This document shows, piece after piece, positions 42,270 to 52,802 of a DNA stretch of 64,000 nucleotides (positions within the stretch are counted from its first letter, which is position 1; each line of letters starts with the position of its first letter). A program made the position numbers and the translations under genes. The notes beneath the pieces were generated by a model. It searched no databases. It was given only the letters and a program-made list of their open reading frames with translations, and was not told where the DNA came from. Source of the DNA: Notoacmeibacter ruber (lineage in GTDB: Bacteria; Pseudomonadota; Alphaproteobacteria; Rhizobiales; Rhizobiaceae); assembly GCF_003668555.1 (NCBI RefSeq), contig NZ_RCWN01000002.1:62001-126000 (forward strand), read 5' to 3'.

Positions 42270-43934
42270 TATGAATCACCGCGAAGACTTTCCGATGGTC
42301 CAGCGTCCGCCGCAACCGGCGGGCTCTTGATTTCTGGCTGTCCAAGATACGCAGGCATCCGTGTCCAGACGCCATAACCGGCGAACGGTGCAGGCGTCCG
42401 TCGAGCGCTCGATGACCCGAATTGTCATTTGCCGAGCGAACGAGCGGCAGGTTCGGCGCAGCAGAGACGTCGAATCGGGGCAGTCACGCAACTAAGGGAC
42501 GTAGCCGCCTCCCCATCAGACCATGTCCACCTGCCGCGCATTGCGCCAATTCGAGCGAGATACAGCATTTGCAAGAATGGGCTCTAAGCCGAGTTCGCCG
42601 CAGATTAGATGAACAGCTGTTTTGCGCCGCATTTCTGCCATTCAGGAACCCGCCGCATCCTCTTGAAAGCTGCCAGTCGGCCGATTCTCTGCATCGTCTT
42701 GGACATGGGTGGTGAGTGGGAAGTCCGGTTTCTGCCTGGAAAAGGTAGTAAGCTGACCTTCTGTTACGAATCATATGACCAGTAATATAGATGACCCCGC
42801 TCATACACAGCGCCCTCTCCGCTATTAGGTCCCCAGCCTGCCGCGGGCGGAAAGCCCTCTTCGAAAGCGACGGTCTTGGTTTCAAAATGAGGAGACCAGA
42901 AAGGTGCCTTACACCCAGTGTGCACCTGCGTTGAATCGACCGACACACCGATTGAGGATCGGTCGAAGGATTTTCGCAGAAACTCGGCAACCTCATCAGG
43001 ACTCAAATCGACGCGCGACGATAAATGCCAGCGCTGCGGTAATGGCGGCCTGTATGGATGTTGATAACGTGGGAGAAGAGAAGTGTCTTCCATGTCGGAC
43101 AATCACAGGAAAGGTATTTCCCGTGGGCACCATAGTTTATCGACCGCGCGATACGCCTGACCTGAGACCCGATCACCATGCGGGTGACGGTCAATCTCGG
43201 GGAAACGCCCCTCACCCGCCTCCGTGGACAATGACCAGCCCGAAGCGGGCCTGCGCATGCGGGAATATGACGAGCGCCTCGCCATCTCGCTGCGGGGCGG
43301 TGCCGCGATCTAGGGTAGGTTCGGGGGCGGGGGGTGGCGACGTCTTAATCGAAGCCCACGCCCATGCCGGTCACATGCTGATGGACGCTAAGAGGGTGCT
43401 CGACCGCGTTCACGGCCCCGGAATGTATCCTCTGATCATTGCGATCTGCGGTGAGGGACAGGCCATCGTAGCCGTTGCACGGCGCATGCGCTGCCGTCAT
43501 CACGCCGGCGCTTGCCGCCGGCCTCGGCACGCTCGCCGACCATTGGCGCATCGGGCGTGGCGTTTCAGGCGGACGATCGAGGATCCGCAGCGAGCGAATT
43601 CATCCGTTCGATGGGTAAGCCGCGGGTAAGCCCGACTCTTTCGCGTCCTTTTCAACAGGGCTTTACTCGCGACGTCACCCGGTTGCTCGATCGCAAGAGC
43701 GCGGATCGTTTTGCTGATGGCTCAATTTAATGGACAATCAAAACGACCAATAGTTTTTATTGCGAGGCAAAAACAATCTAACGTTACATTGCCGTTCAAA
43801 AATACATCTTTCGACAACTTATAGTCTCGGCTGTGCAGAAAGTGAAATTACGGCTGAGACATTATTGCTGTTTTCTCAAAAAGCATTATCAGCTACCCGG
43901 ACTGTAAGAATTTTGTCCTAGGTGGAGTGGAATC
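42270..43934 (+). other. Gene-poor stretch with possible degraded sequence
   Basis: About 1.66 kb without a gene I can support. A minus-strand frame at 42764-43102 (TTG or internal ATG start, ending VYERGHLYYWSYDS) has protein-like composition (FLRKSFDRSSIGVSVDSTQ) but no ribosome site or recognised family. Around 43190-43620 several short frames look like decayed coding DNA. The last 200 bp (43730-43934) are AT-rich and probably hold the promoter of the RHS gene. Confidence 0.4.
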
Positions 43935-46900
43935 ATGCGCAGTGGGATCAAATCCTCATGCCTCAGATTGGCGCAATGGCATGCACTTCTGTTCATCGCT
44001 CTTACCTTTGTTTGCGTCGCCCCTCACTCCGCCTCCGCCGCAGGAACCGGCGTGCGAGGCTGGGGTTGGAATGGAAGCTATTACGCGACCGCCAAAGAAG
44101 CCTGCTATGCCCAGTGGAAATGGGCCGGAATGGACAATGGTCGAAGCCGCTTCATTGGAGCGCTCGATCGAACAGATACCCCTTTTTACAAGAGGTGTGA
44201 GTGGACTAGATATCAGTATCTATGCGGCCAGGAAGGCGGTAGCGGCTCGTGCGGCACTGTTATTCCAGTGAGCGTCCATTATTCCTGCGCATACGGTTAC
44301 GTTCGAAAATTTCCTTACGCATGCGTGAAAGAAGCAGATTATCGGCCCGAGCGCCCGGTCTGTCGCATTGCCAATGGAGGACGGCTGAACCCGGTAGTCG
44401 GAAATCCCATCATTCTGAGCACGGGAACGAAGTACCACTCGGTTACGGATTTTGCTTCGAGTGATGGAAAACTCGTCATTGCGCGAACATATCGCTCCAA
44501 TCCTCTCGGCCGAAACAAAAGTGCCCGGAACCTTCCTCTCGGCCTCGCTAGGGGATGGCAGTTCAATTTCGCCATGGAGCTGCAACTCGGTACTTTCTCC
44601 GGTTCTCCATCGTCGCCGAATGCGAATGTAACGCTGATCGCGCCGGACGGCTCCGCCTACGATTTCAAGCTGAACAGTGACGGTGAATGGGTTGGCGATA
44701 CGGCCTCGGGGCCTGCGTCGCCAGACTATTCAATCACACATGTCGGCTCCCTGCCCGCTGATCTTTCGCAGATCAAATCATCCAGCAGCGATTGGGCTGT
44801 TGCCGGTTCTGACGATAGGCTGTGGACGTTGAAAACGTTCGCACACGTCAACACTCCCAACCGCTATGACGTCGCCCGGCCGCTAACGGCAGAGGAAAAG
44901 GGCGGCTACACCTGGACATACGAATACGACCCCGATGATCACAGGCTCCTTACGATCACGGACAGCTACAGTCGAACTGTGAGTTTCGACTGGAGCTATT
45001 TCTATACGACGACACTGAGCGGGATTTCCGGAGCCCTGCCCTATCCGGAAGCAATTTCAGAAATAGAGCTGCCGGATGGAACGAAGGTTGCCTACGATTT
45101 CGATCCACCGCCCGCGACCTCGGCGCCTTCAACGAGCGCGATAGAGCGGCTTGTCGGTGTGGAGTGGAGAGACAGCAGCGACGCGGTGGTGAATAGCGAA
45201 ACCTACCACTATGAGAACGCAGATTATCCGTTCGCGCTGACGGGGATCACCGACCACCGCAATATTCGGGTTGCTACTTACACTTATGATGGACGGGGCC
45301 GCGCGACGGCCACTGCCGGGGCGTCCGGCAGCGATGCCTATATCGTCACCTATGGCTCAAGTGGTTCGCTGGATACCCGCACCGTCACGAATCCGCTTGG
45401 CAAGGAAGCCATCTACAATTTCGCTCATTCTGGTTCGACGGCGTTTTTCACGCGATTTGCCGGCGTGGATGGTCAGGCCAGTGCGAACTGCGCGGCGTCC
45501 GACACGGATTTCACTTACGATTCGAGAAATTTCATCGCGACTGTCAGCGATGAGGAAGGTCGCGTCACAAGCTACGTCCGGGATGGACTTGGCCGACCCT
45601 TGCAGATCACGGAGGCCACCGGTACGGCCGACCAGCGCGTTACGACCGTGACCTGGCACGGCGTTTTTAACGTGCCAGTTTCCGTCGAGCGGCCAGGTCT
45701 GACAACGACCTACGACTATGACAGCACGGGTCGCCTTATCTCCAAGACGGAAACAGACACCACCACTCATACAGCCCCCTATGCGACATCGGGCCAGTCG
45801 CGCACATGGACTTATACCTATGCCGCTAACGATCAGGTTGCGACAATTGATGGCCCGCTTTCGGGAAGCGGCGATACGGTGTCCTACACCTATGGAACGG
45901 ACGGCTACGCGGCGACCTTCACCAACGAAGTCGGGCATGTCTACACGATCCTATCGCGGAACGGACGAGGTCAGCCCACCGAGGTCGAGGGACCAAACGG
46001 CGTCACCAGAGAACTCGCCTACGATGCGATCGGCCGCCTGGTGTCGGATGTTCTGGATCCCGGAGGGCTCGGTGCAACGACTTCCTATGATTACGACGCT
46101 GCCGGCAACATCAGCAAAATCACACGGCCCAATGGTGCATTCTTAAGTCTCTCCTATGACGGCAATGACCGCTTAACCGAGATCGCGAACAATTCGGGAG
46201 AGACCATCTCCTATGATTACGACGCAATGGGCAATGTCACCCTGTCGGAAACCCGCAACGCCAATTCCGATCTCTATTTCACCCAGTCCAAGAGCTACGA
46301 TGAACTCGGACGTCTGCTGACGATCCTGCGCGCTGGCTCAGCGCAATGGAGCTTTGGCTACGACAAGGTCGACAATTTGATATCGACGACCGACCCGAAC
46401 GATAATGTCGCGGCGCGGACCTATGACAATCTCGACCGGCTTGCCGCCTTCGAGGACGAGCGCGATTCGACCACCACCTGGAATTATGGCACGACCGAGA
46501 ACCCTATTTCGACGACCGATCCGCATGCAGTCACCACGACATATGTTCGCAATGGCTGGGGTGAAGCCATCCAGGAGACGAGCAACGACATCGGCACGGT
46601 CGTCTATACCCGTGACGAAAATGGTGAAATCGTCTCTCGGACAGATGCGCGCAACGTCACAACCAATCTGACCCGGGATGGATCCGGACGCGTTCTTGCG
46701 GTCGACTACCCTGGTGAGACTGGCTCCAATGTCACCTATACCTACGACACCGGGACCAACGGTATTGGTCAGCTCACCGCGGTTACCGACGCTGCCGGAA
46801 CGCTCACACGCGAATATGATGCCCTTGGACGAGTTGTGCAGGAAACGCGCGTCATCGGCGCCCGAACCTATGTCACCGCCTTCCGGTGGGACGATGCCGG

Positions 46901-48536
46901 AAAGCTGACAGAGATAACCTATCCATCCGGTCATATCGTCAATTTCGGCCGCGATGCGAATGGTAACATCGCCAATGTCGACTTTAAAGAATCGTCGGCG
47001 GGTCCTGTTGTCGGTCTCGCCTGGTGGGTGAGTCACACCCCATTCGGCCCTCGCCGTGGCTTGTTGCACGGAAACGAGCTTGTCGATTGGCGAACCTACG
47101 ATGGGGATAGGCAGCTTGCCAGGCAGACCCTGACCGACGAGACCGTGACACCGGCGAACGTTCTGCTGGATCGATCCTATGCTTACCAGCACAACCGCAA
47201 TCTCACCGCGATCACCGATAATCTGGATAGCGGACAGAGCGAAATCTACTGGTATACGCCCAATGGCTTCCTGCAAAATGCTGACGGACCTTGGGGCAGC
47301 CTCATTTTCTACGTGGACGGGGCCGGCAACCGAACGCACCGCATATCCACCGTCAATGGTGTAACGACGACCATAGCCTTCGGCATACCGTTCGATTCCA
47401 ACCGCCTCGACGGCGTCATCACGGATGGCACGCCAACCCGGACCATTACCTCGGACGCGGCAGGCAACATCGTCTCAGATGCCGATCTTACCGCCGGCGT
47501 TACCCGCAGCTATGATTACAACGCTCCCGGCCAGCTCGCCTCGGTCAGCACCGGCGGTTCACTGGCCGGGCAATACAGCTACGACTACCTCTCGCGCCTG
47601 ACAGTGCGCACCCTACCCGCCAGTGGCACGACACTACATTACATCCACGATCTCGATGGCAACATCATCGCCGAATATGATGCATCGGGAACAGTGCTCC
47701 GCGAATATGTCTGGCTCGACGAGCGTCCTCTGGCAGTCGTCGCTGATGCGGGCAGCGCAGCGCCATCGATCTGGCATGTTCATACCGACCATCTCCAACG
47801 GCCGGTGATGATGACGGACGATACACGAGCCGTCGTTTGGCAAGCGACGTGGCTGCCATTTGGCGGAGCCCATTCGATCACCGGATCGGCCAGCCTCGAC
47901 CGTCGTTTCCCGGGGCAGTGGTTTCAGCTTGAGTCAGGTCTTTTCGACAATTGGCACCGCCATTACGATCCAACCACCGGTCGCTACCTGCAGCCCGATC
48001 CGATCGGTATGCCCGATGGGCCCAATAGATGGGCGTACGCCATGAACAGCCCGTTGCAGTTCACTGATCCCAACGGTTTGTTTGCTCCTATAGCAATTGT
48101 CGGCGTATGCAGTGCCGGGGGCTGCGAGATCGGAGCAGCAGCGTTATTGGCTGCGTTTTGGTACGGGATAAATAGCCATCCCCTTCCGGTAGAAATTACC
48201 CCGCCCCGGCCGCAAGATATGACCCCGCTAGAAGAACGACAGTATGATAAATATTGTGCGGGAACGGATGATCCCTGTCAGGCGCTGAAGGCTGCAGTCA
48301 ACCAAGCAATTGGTCAAGCACGCATTAAGATGAATGCGATGTTGCGCGATGAAGGTGGATTGTTTCTCAAGGCGGGCAAGCCGGGTTGGATTACCCATGC
48401 GGCCGACATGGCTGGACGATTGAATGCAATACGAGCAATGATATCGCTGGGACAGAAAATGGGCTGTGATATGAGTGAGGAAGCGAAGATGGCTGCAGAC
48501 TTGGTAATTCCGGCAAGGCCGGCGAGACCGCAATGA
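43935..48536 (+). CDS. Exported RHS/YD-repeat polymorphic toxin (1533 aa)
   Basis: Large secreted or surface protein. ATG 43935 follows GGTGGAG. Signal peptide 1-36 (LFIALTFVCVAPHSASA), a Cys-rich segment (GSYYATAKEACYAQWKWAG, CAYGYVRKFPYAC), then NPVVGNPIILSTGTKYHSVT, which opens RHS shells. About 1100 residues of YD repeats follow (YDAIGRLVSD, YDYDAMGNVT and many more), ending with the core motif GRYLQPDPIGMPDGPNRWAY and FTDPNGLF near 1375. The variable C-terminus (about 160 residues) has a hydrophobic stretch and a helical end with THAADMAGRLNAIRAMIS and LGQKMGCDM; I cannot name its activity. It overlaps the small gene downstream, its likely immunity partner. Confidence 0.93.
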   Translation: MRSGIKSSCLRLAQWHALLFIALTFVCVAPHSASAAGTGVRGWGWNGSYYATAKEACYAQWKWAGMDNGRSRFIGALDRTDTPFYKRCEWTRYQYLCGQEGGSGSCGTVIPVSVHYSCAYGYVRKFPYACVKEADYRPERPVCRIANGGRLNPVVGNPIILSTGTKYHSVTDFASSDGKLVIARTYRSNPLGRNKSARNLPLGLARGWQFNFAMELQLGTFSGSPSSPNANVTLIAPDGSAYDFKLNSDGEWVGDTASGPASPDYSITHVGSLPADLSQIKSSSSDWAVAGSDDRLWTLKTFAHVNTPNRYDVARPLTAEEKGGYTWTYEYDPDDHRLLTITDSYSRTVSFDWSYFYTTTLSGISGALPYPEAISEIELPDGTKVAYDFDPPPATSAPSTSAIERLVGVEWRDSSDAVVNSETYHYENADYPFALTGITDHRNIRVATYTYDGRGRATATAGASGSDAYIVTYGSSGSLDTRTVTNPLGKEAIYNFAHSGSTAFFTRFAGVDGQASANCAASDTDFTYDSRNFIATVSDEEGRVTSYVRDGLGRPLQITEATGTADQRVTTVTWHGVFNVPVSVERPGLTTTYDYDSTGRLISKTETDTTTHTAPYATSGQSRTWTYTYAANDQVATIDGPLSGSGDTVSYTYGTDGYAATFTNEVGHVYTILSRNGRGQPTEVEGPNGVTRELAYDAIGRLVSDVLDPGGLGATTSYDYDAAGNISKITRPNGAFLSLSYDGNDRLTEIANNSGETISYDYDAMGNVTLSETRNANSDLYFTQSKSYDELGRLLTILRAGSAQWSFGYDKVDNLISTTDPNDNVAARTYDNLDRLAAFEDERDSTTTWNYGTTENPISTTDPHAVTTTYVRNGWGEAIQETSNDIGTVVYTRDENGEIVSRTDARNVTTNLTRDGSGRVLAVDYPGETGSNVTYTYDTGTNGIGQLTAVTDAAGTLTREYDALGRVVQETRVIGARTYVTAFRWDDAGKLTEITYPSGHIVNFGRDANGNIANVDFKESSAGPVVGLAWWVSHTPFGPRRGLLHGNELVDWRTYDGDRQLARQTLTDETVTPANVLLDRSYAYQHNRNLTAITDNLDSGQSEIYWYTPNGFLQNADGPWGSLIFYVDGAGNRTHRISTVNGVTTTIAFGIPFDSNRLDGVITDGTPTRTITSDAAGNIVSDADLTAGVTRSYDYNAPGQLASVSTGGSLAGQYSYDYLSRLTVRTLPASGTTLHYIHDLDGNIIAEYDASGTVLREYVWLDERPLAVVADAGSAAPSIWHVHTDHLQRPVMMTDDTRAVVWQATWLPFGGAHSITGSASLDRRFPGQWFQLESGLFDNWHRHYDPTTGRYLQPDPIGMPDGPNRWAYAMNSPLQFTDPNGLFAPIAIVGVCSAGGCEIGAAALLAAFWYGINSHPLPVEITPPRPQDMTPLEERQYDKYCAGTDDPCQALKAAVNQAIGQARIKMNAMLRDEGGLFLKAGKPGWITHAADMAGRLNAIRAMISLGQKMGCDMSEEAKMAADLVIPARPARPQ

Positions 48537-48880
48537 CAGATTTTTTGGCCGGAAAACATACAGTATATATCGACTTCTCCTTATTCTATGAGAATGTAGC
48601 GTTTGGATATGTATCTGGCAATATTGAATTGATAATCATACCGCAAATCGGTGATAGCTTTTCATTTAATTTTACGGGCATCGAATTGCCATCCGATGTA
48701 CCAAATTCACTTTTTTTAAAGGTAACAAATAGAATAATACCACTCGTAGACGATGATATTATTTCAATATCTCTGGATGACGCCTGGCTTTCATCTGAAA
48801 AGGAAGCCAGATACACGATCGAAGCATTGGAAAAGAAGTACAATTTGTTCGGCAATATCTACGACGTAAGTTCGACGTAG
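48533..48880 (+). CDS. Candidate immunity protein for the RHS toxin
   Basis: 115-residue protein whose ATG overlaps the RHS stop (ATGA). It is markedly more AT-rich than its surroundings, as immunity genes of exchanged toxin tips often are. No signal peptide, so cytoplasmic. Sequence elements: YIDFSLFYENVAFGYVSGNI, PQIGDSFSFNFTGIELPSD and SEKEARYTIEALEKKY; no named family recognised. The role is inferred from position, size and composition. Confidence 0.7.
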   Translation: MTDFLAGKHTVYIDFSLFYENVAFGYVSGNIELIIIPQIGDSFSFNFTGIELPSDVPNSLFLKVTNRIIPLVDDDIISISLDDAWLSSEKEARYTIEALEKKYNLFGNIYDVSST

Positions 48881-49212
48881 TTGGCCACTGGTCGCATCTC
48901 TTAATCGGCGCGATTCGCCGTACTCGCGATATTCTTTCGCTCAAGCCATCCGCCTCGGACCTAGCCGCCGAAAGCGCTTGAAATAGCCCTGTTGACAAAG
49001 CAGGCCACGAGAATGCACTCAACGTGTCATTGGGAAGGACCGCGTCCGGCAGAGGCCGACCGGTCCTTTTCTCGTTTCGAGACCAACGTCTATTCAGCCC
49101 GCTGCGGACGGCACCCCGCTGCGTGGCGGATGCGGCCCTGTCCGGCCACGCGCCGTCCGCTCAGTCCTCCAGCAGGGCGGGCGGCGCTCTTTCTTTCCCG
49201 CGGGGTGACATC

Positions 49213-49569
49213 ATGGCGACGCTGAGCCTGGTCATTCGCGGAGATGGCATCCCGCGCTTCGAAAAAGCTGTCGAAACGCTTGGCAGCAGGGCCAAGGCCA
49301 CCCGCGCCTTTCGCCGTGGTCTCAACCGCGTCAACGCCACAGCTTTTACCCGCACGAAGCGGGCACTGGCGCCGCAGGTCGGCTTGTCTCAGGGCAAGCT
49401 TGTCCGCCTTGGCGCGATGAAGAAAGTCGGCGCGCGGGGCACGAACCTCGAAGCGAAGATCGTATCGCACGGCAATATCCCGGCAAAGGCCGGTGATGAG
49501 GTCGGCTTGCGGGTTCAGCCGCGGAACGTGCATCTGTTCGCGCAAGCCGGAGTGGCCATGGCCATCTAG
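49213..49569 (+). CDS. Phage minor tail protein-like fragment
   Basis: 118-residue frame from ATG 49213 reading FEKAVETLGSRAKATRAFRR, LNRVNATAFTRTKRALAPQV and KVGARGTNLEAKIVSHGNIP, the N-terminal part of prophage minor tail protein Z-like proteins. It stops after HLFAQAGVAMAI, shorter than the family, and no other phage gene is nearby, so it is a stranded fragment. The 332 bp between the immunity gene and this frame (48881-49212) hold no other recognisable gene. Confidence 0.5.
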   Translation: MATLSLVIRGDGIPRFEKAVETLGSRAKATRAFRRGLNRVNATAFTRTKRALAPQVGLSQGKLVRLGAMKKVGARGTNLEAKIVSHGNIPAKAGDEVGLRVQPRNVHLFAQAGVAMAI

Positions 49570-49699
49570 GACAATGGCCTCAACCGCCGCGAACCGGCTT
49601 TGCTTCTACGCCGCCACCACTCTCAGGCTGCAAGTCCGGACGAACCTGATCGATCGCGACGCGGAAGAGACCCGTCGGCTCAATAAACAACATGGTCCG

Positions 49700-50281
49700 T
49701 CACCCCTCGGATCGTGCCGCCTTGGTGGCGTGCCCCCACCAGGTGATCTCGTCCAGCAAGTCATTTGCACTGGGCAGGATCGCCGGCTCAATTTCCGTCA
49801 TCGGCTGCCGCTGGTGCACCACCTTCACGTACTCGCCGCCGCCGATATGTACGGCTGCCCGTACCGGGACCATCTGCAGCTCGACCGCGATGACCCGGGC
49901 GTTCTGGATCGCGAAGGCGCCCCCGACAGAGCCGTAGCCGACGAAGCCGATGGGCTTGCGGTTCCATTCCAAGTAAGCTTGGTCGAAGGCATTCTTCATG
50001 GCGCCGGTCAGCGAGCGGTTGTATTCGGCCATGGCGACGATGTAGCCATCGAAATCACCAATCTTCTTCTGCCAGGCGATGGCGCGTGGGTCTTCGCTCG
50101 GCAGGATGCGGTTGGTCATCTTTTCATTAAAGAAAGGCAGGTCGTAGTCCCGCAGATCGACCACCTCGATGTCCAGTTCTTCGCGTTCGCGCGCGATCCC
50201 TGCGATCCACTCCGCGGCGACCGGTCCAAATCGTGTATCGCGCGTGCTGCTGATAATGACGGCGATCCTGAGCTTTGCCAT
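49700..50281 (-). CDS. NADPH-dependent FMN reductase family protein
   Basis: Flavodoxin-fold reductase of 193 residues from ATG 50281. Motifs: LRIAVIISSTRDTRFGPVAA (phosphate-binding loop), VVDLRDYDLPFF, AMAEYNRSLTGAMKNAFDQA (FMN-binding) and KPIGFVGYGSVGGAFAIQNA. Such enzymes reduce quinones, azo dyes or flavins. Divergent from a MarR gene with a perfect palindrome between them, the usual arrangement for a stress-induced reductase and its repressor. Confidence 0.9.
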   Translation of the reverse strand: MAKLRIAVIISSTRDTRFGPVAAEWIAGIAREREELDIEVVDLRDYDLPFFNEKMTNRILPSEDPRAIAWQKKIGDFDGYIVAMAEYNRSLTGAMKNAFDQAYLEWNRKPIGFVGYGSVGGAFAIQNARVIAVELQMVPVRAAVHIGGGEYVKVVHQRQPMTEIEPAILPSANDLLDEITWWGHATKAARSEG

Positions 50282-50327
50282 GGCGTATCCTTTCTGATTG
50301 CGATCAAGGGTTGAACGCTTGTGGACC

Positions 50328-50339
50328 CACATATATGTG
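50328..50339. promoter_or_regulatory. Palindromic candidate MarR operator
   Basis: CACATATATGTG is a perfect 12-bp palindrome in the 94-bp gap between the FMN reductase start (50281) and the MarR start (50376). MarR proteins bind such dyads as dimers, so one site could control both genes. A second, shorter dyad (GCATGC) lies at 50343-50348. Confidence 0.55.
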
Positions 50340-50375
50340 TGCGCATGCATGTTCAAGCGCTTGGATTTAGGCTTC

Positions 50376-50873
50376 ATGGTTGGTCCGGATCAACACAGTT
50401 ATGAGGGATGTGTTCGAGCCTATACCGGGCTCGCGGATGCAGCCGATGCTGTGACACGGCACCTGCAAGAGGCGCTGGCCCAGGGCCCGGGTCTGAGCAT
50501 CGTGGAGTTCGACGCCCTTCTGACTATCGGCAACGATCTGGCGGGGCGGATAGGCCTGTCCGAGGTATCCAGGAATGTGCGTCTCAGCCAGTCGGCGCTC
50601 AGTCGCCTTGTTGATCGGCTGGTCCGGCGGGGTCTGCTGCGCCGCGTCGCATTCGGATCGGACCGTCGCAGCGTAGGGATCGAGATCACTGCCATGGGTC
50701 GCGCGCTGCTGAATGAGGCGGTGCCGGTCCATGCGGAATGCATCCGCGCGTCCCTGCTCGACCGGCTGACGGTGGAGGAGCGGACCGCCCTGAAATCCAT
50801 TCTTCTGAAGATCGCCCCGAAGTCTCAGGAGCAGGACAGATGGATACCGATCCCCGAAACGACGCAGGACTGA
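50376..50873 (+). CDS. MarR-family transcriptional regulator
   Basis: 165 residues from ATG 50376 (MVGPDQHSYEG); an upstream ATG at 50349 is possible. Winged HTH: LSIVEFDALLTIGNDLAGRI, LSEVSRNVRLSQSALSRLVD, RLVRRGLLRRVAFGSDRRSV. Flanking helices form the dimer interface. Probable repressor of the divergent FMN reductase and of itself, acting at the palindrome between them. The inducer is unknown. Confidence 0.9.
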   Translation: MVGPDQHSYEGCVRAYTGLADAADAVTRHLQEALAQGPGLSIVEFDALLTIGNDLAGRIGLSEVSRNVRLSQSALSRLVDRLVRRGLLRRVAFGSDRRSVGIEITAMGRALLNEAVPVHAECIRASLLDRLTVEERTALKSILLKIAPKSQEQDRWIPIPETTQD

Positions 50874-51111
50874 GGCGATCCTAGACTTGGGCAGCGGCAG
50901 TTCTCGCTGGATAGACGTGACGTGGATGACGACGAGCCTTTACCGATCACCCGTCTTGCCAGTGTTCAAGGATTGCGTCGAACCAGCGTCAGTCGCCGAG
51001 ATGATAGACGGTCTCGCGATGCGGCCCGACGTGGCGCTCGCTCCGGCCTTGCGGCCAAACCCGATCGCACGAGATAGCTCGCGGCAGTTGATCGGGTAAA
51101 ACTGCCGGTCT

Positions 51112-51747
51112 TCACGCCGGATCGGCATCAGCCCCCTCCCCGGCTTGCAGCGCCTCGCCCGACGCAATCTTTTTATAACTGTCGCGGGCGCGCGTGATGG
51201 TGAGACGGCTGACGCCATAATCGCGGGCGAGCCTTGTGATCGAGGCGCCGTCCTGAAGCTTGGCGACGACGGCCCGTTTTTGATCGGCGGTAAGACGAGG
51301 CGGACGGCCAAGGATCTTACCCTCGGACTTCGCACGGACGAGGCCGGCCTGGGTGCGCTCGATGAGAAGATCACGCTCGAACTCAGCGACGGCGTTGATG
51401 ACGCCCATGGTCATGCGGCCTGCCGGGCTAGTCAGATCGACACCGCCGAGGGCCAGACAATGAACCTTGATGCCCAGCTCGTCGAGCTGGTCGACGGTCT
51501 TGCGCACATCCATGGCGTTGCGGCCCAGCCGATCGAGCTTGGTGACGACGAGGATGTCGCCCCCTTCCAGCCGGTCGACCAGTCTGGCAAAGCCCGGCCG
51601 CTCGGAGGCCGCGATCGAACCGGAGATGATCTCGGTGACGATGCGCCGTGGCTGGACCTGAAACCCGGCAGCGCGGATTTCACCGAGTTGGTTCTCGGTG
51701 GTCTGCTCGATGGTCGAGACACGGGCATAGGCAAAAATGCGAGACAT
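51112..51747 (-). CDS. Serine recombinase (Tn3-type resolvase/invertase)
   Basis: Site-specific recombinase of 211 residues from ATG 51747. N-terminal catalytic domain starts [18 protein letters not shown] (nucleophile Ser11), then [20 protein letters not shown] and [19 protein letters not shown]-terminal [23 protein letters not shown]. No Tn3 transposase is adjacent, so it may resolve plasmid dimers, be a transposon remnant or an invertase. The 369 bp upstream (51748-52116) hold only AT-rich sequence and the vapB promoter region. Confidence 0.93.
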   Translation of the reverse strand: MSRIFAYARVSTIEQTTENQLGEIRAAGFQVQPRRIVTEIISGSIAASERPGFARLVDRLEGGDILVVTKLDRLGRNAMDVRKTVDQLDELGIKVHCLALGGVDLTSPAGRMTMGVINAVAEFERDLLIERTQAGLVRAKSEGKILGRPPRLTADQKRAVVAKLQDGASITRLARDYGVSRLTITRARDSYKKIASGEALQAGEGADADPA

Positions 51748-52116
51748 GGAGCGCGGCGGACGGCAAAACTGCATCAAAAAGGTGATGAATACTATTGCGC
51801 AAGCTCGCAATACCCACAAGCTATTTTATGAGCGTTTACGGTAAATGTGCTCAAAAACGGTCGCTTCTGCGCATGGTAAGGAAAGCAGCATCAGGCAAAC
51901 TGCCGTCTCGGGCCCTTGCGGCTCGCCTTGTGCCTATTATGAAATCATGAGCAATGAAAGTTTCGTAGCCATATAGAATATATTAGGTCAATGATCAATC
52001 TGTGCCATATTATTCCGCAATGGCTATTTATTGCGTTATGGGGTAATTGTGATCTGAGGTGCTTTTTCGCCTGAACCGCACCATGACTGACGCCGACCCT
52101 TCGTGAGGAGAATGGT

Positions 52117-52413
52117 ATGAAACTCTACGAATTGCCGATGCAGGAGAATGGCCGCGTCGTATTGCCTGCAGACTTGCGTCGATCCCTGGGCCTCGCCAAA
52201 GGCGACAAGGTTCTGATCGAAGCTGATGGCGATGCGATTACATTGACCACCGCAAAACTCCGCCGCAAACGCGCCCAGCTCATCGCCAAGAAATATGCAC
52301 GGCCTGGCGTAAGCGTCGTCGATCAGTTTCTTGCCGAAAAGCGTATCGAAGCCGAGCAGGAAATCGATCGAATTGAGCCTGGGGGCGAGGCTAACGGAGG
52401 TGCCAATTCATGA
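52117..52413 (+). CDS. vapB: AbrB-type antitoxin (VapB)
   Basis: 98-residue antitoxin with a swapped-hairpin AbrB DNA-binding domain at the N-terminus (LPMQENGRVVLPADLRRSLG, LAKGDKVLIEADGDAITL) and a charged C-terminal helix (FLAEKRIEAEQEIDRIEPGG) that should wrap the toxin. RBS GTGAGGAGA. It overlaps the PIN-domain gene by 4 bp and likely autoregulates the operon. Confidence 0.9.
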   Translation: MKLYELPMQENGRVVLPADLRRSLGLAKGDKVLIEADGDAITLTTAKLRRKRAQLIAKKYARPGVSVVDQFLAEKRIEAEQEIDRIEPGGEANGGANS

Positions 52414-52802
52414 GCGCCTGCGTCATCGATACATCGGCTATTCTTGCTTACGCATTCGCTGAACGTGGTGCCGCGAAGGTCGAGCGCTGGATCGATGCCG
52501 GGGCGGCAGTCTCGACCCTGACAGTTCAAGAGGCCATCTCGAAGTTCTGCCAAAGCGGCATGAGCCGATCGGAAGCAGAAGAGCTTATACTTTCTCTAGG
52601 GTTGAACGCCGTCGCGCTGGATCTCGAACTTGCTTTCGCAGCCGGAGCGATGTTTGCATTCACTAAGCCGTTTGGCCTGAGCCATGGAGACCGCGCCTGT
52701 CTTGCGCTGGGACAGAAGCTAGCTGTTCCAATCGTCACCGCTGACAAAGCCTGGACGAAGGTCGCTGGCCCACTTGAGGTGAAAGTGGAACAGTTTCGCT
52801 GA
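52410..52802 (+). CDS. vapC: PIN-domain toxin (VapC)
   Basis: 130-residue PIN ribonuclease. Conserved acidic residues: Asp7 in ACVIDTSAILAYAFAERGA, Glu in TLTVQEAISKF, and Asp in SHGDRACLALGQKL followed by IVTADKAW. VapC toxins cleave tRNA or rRNA and are neutralised by VapB. Length and operon order are normal for type II toxin-antitoxin pairs. Confidence 0.92.
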   Translation: MSACVIDTSAILAYAFAERGAAKVERWIDAGAAVSTLTVQEAISKFCQSGMSRSEAEELILSLGLNAVALDLELAFAAGAMFAFTKPFGLSHGDRACLALGQKLAVPIVTADKAWTKVAGPLEVKVEQFR

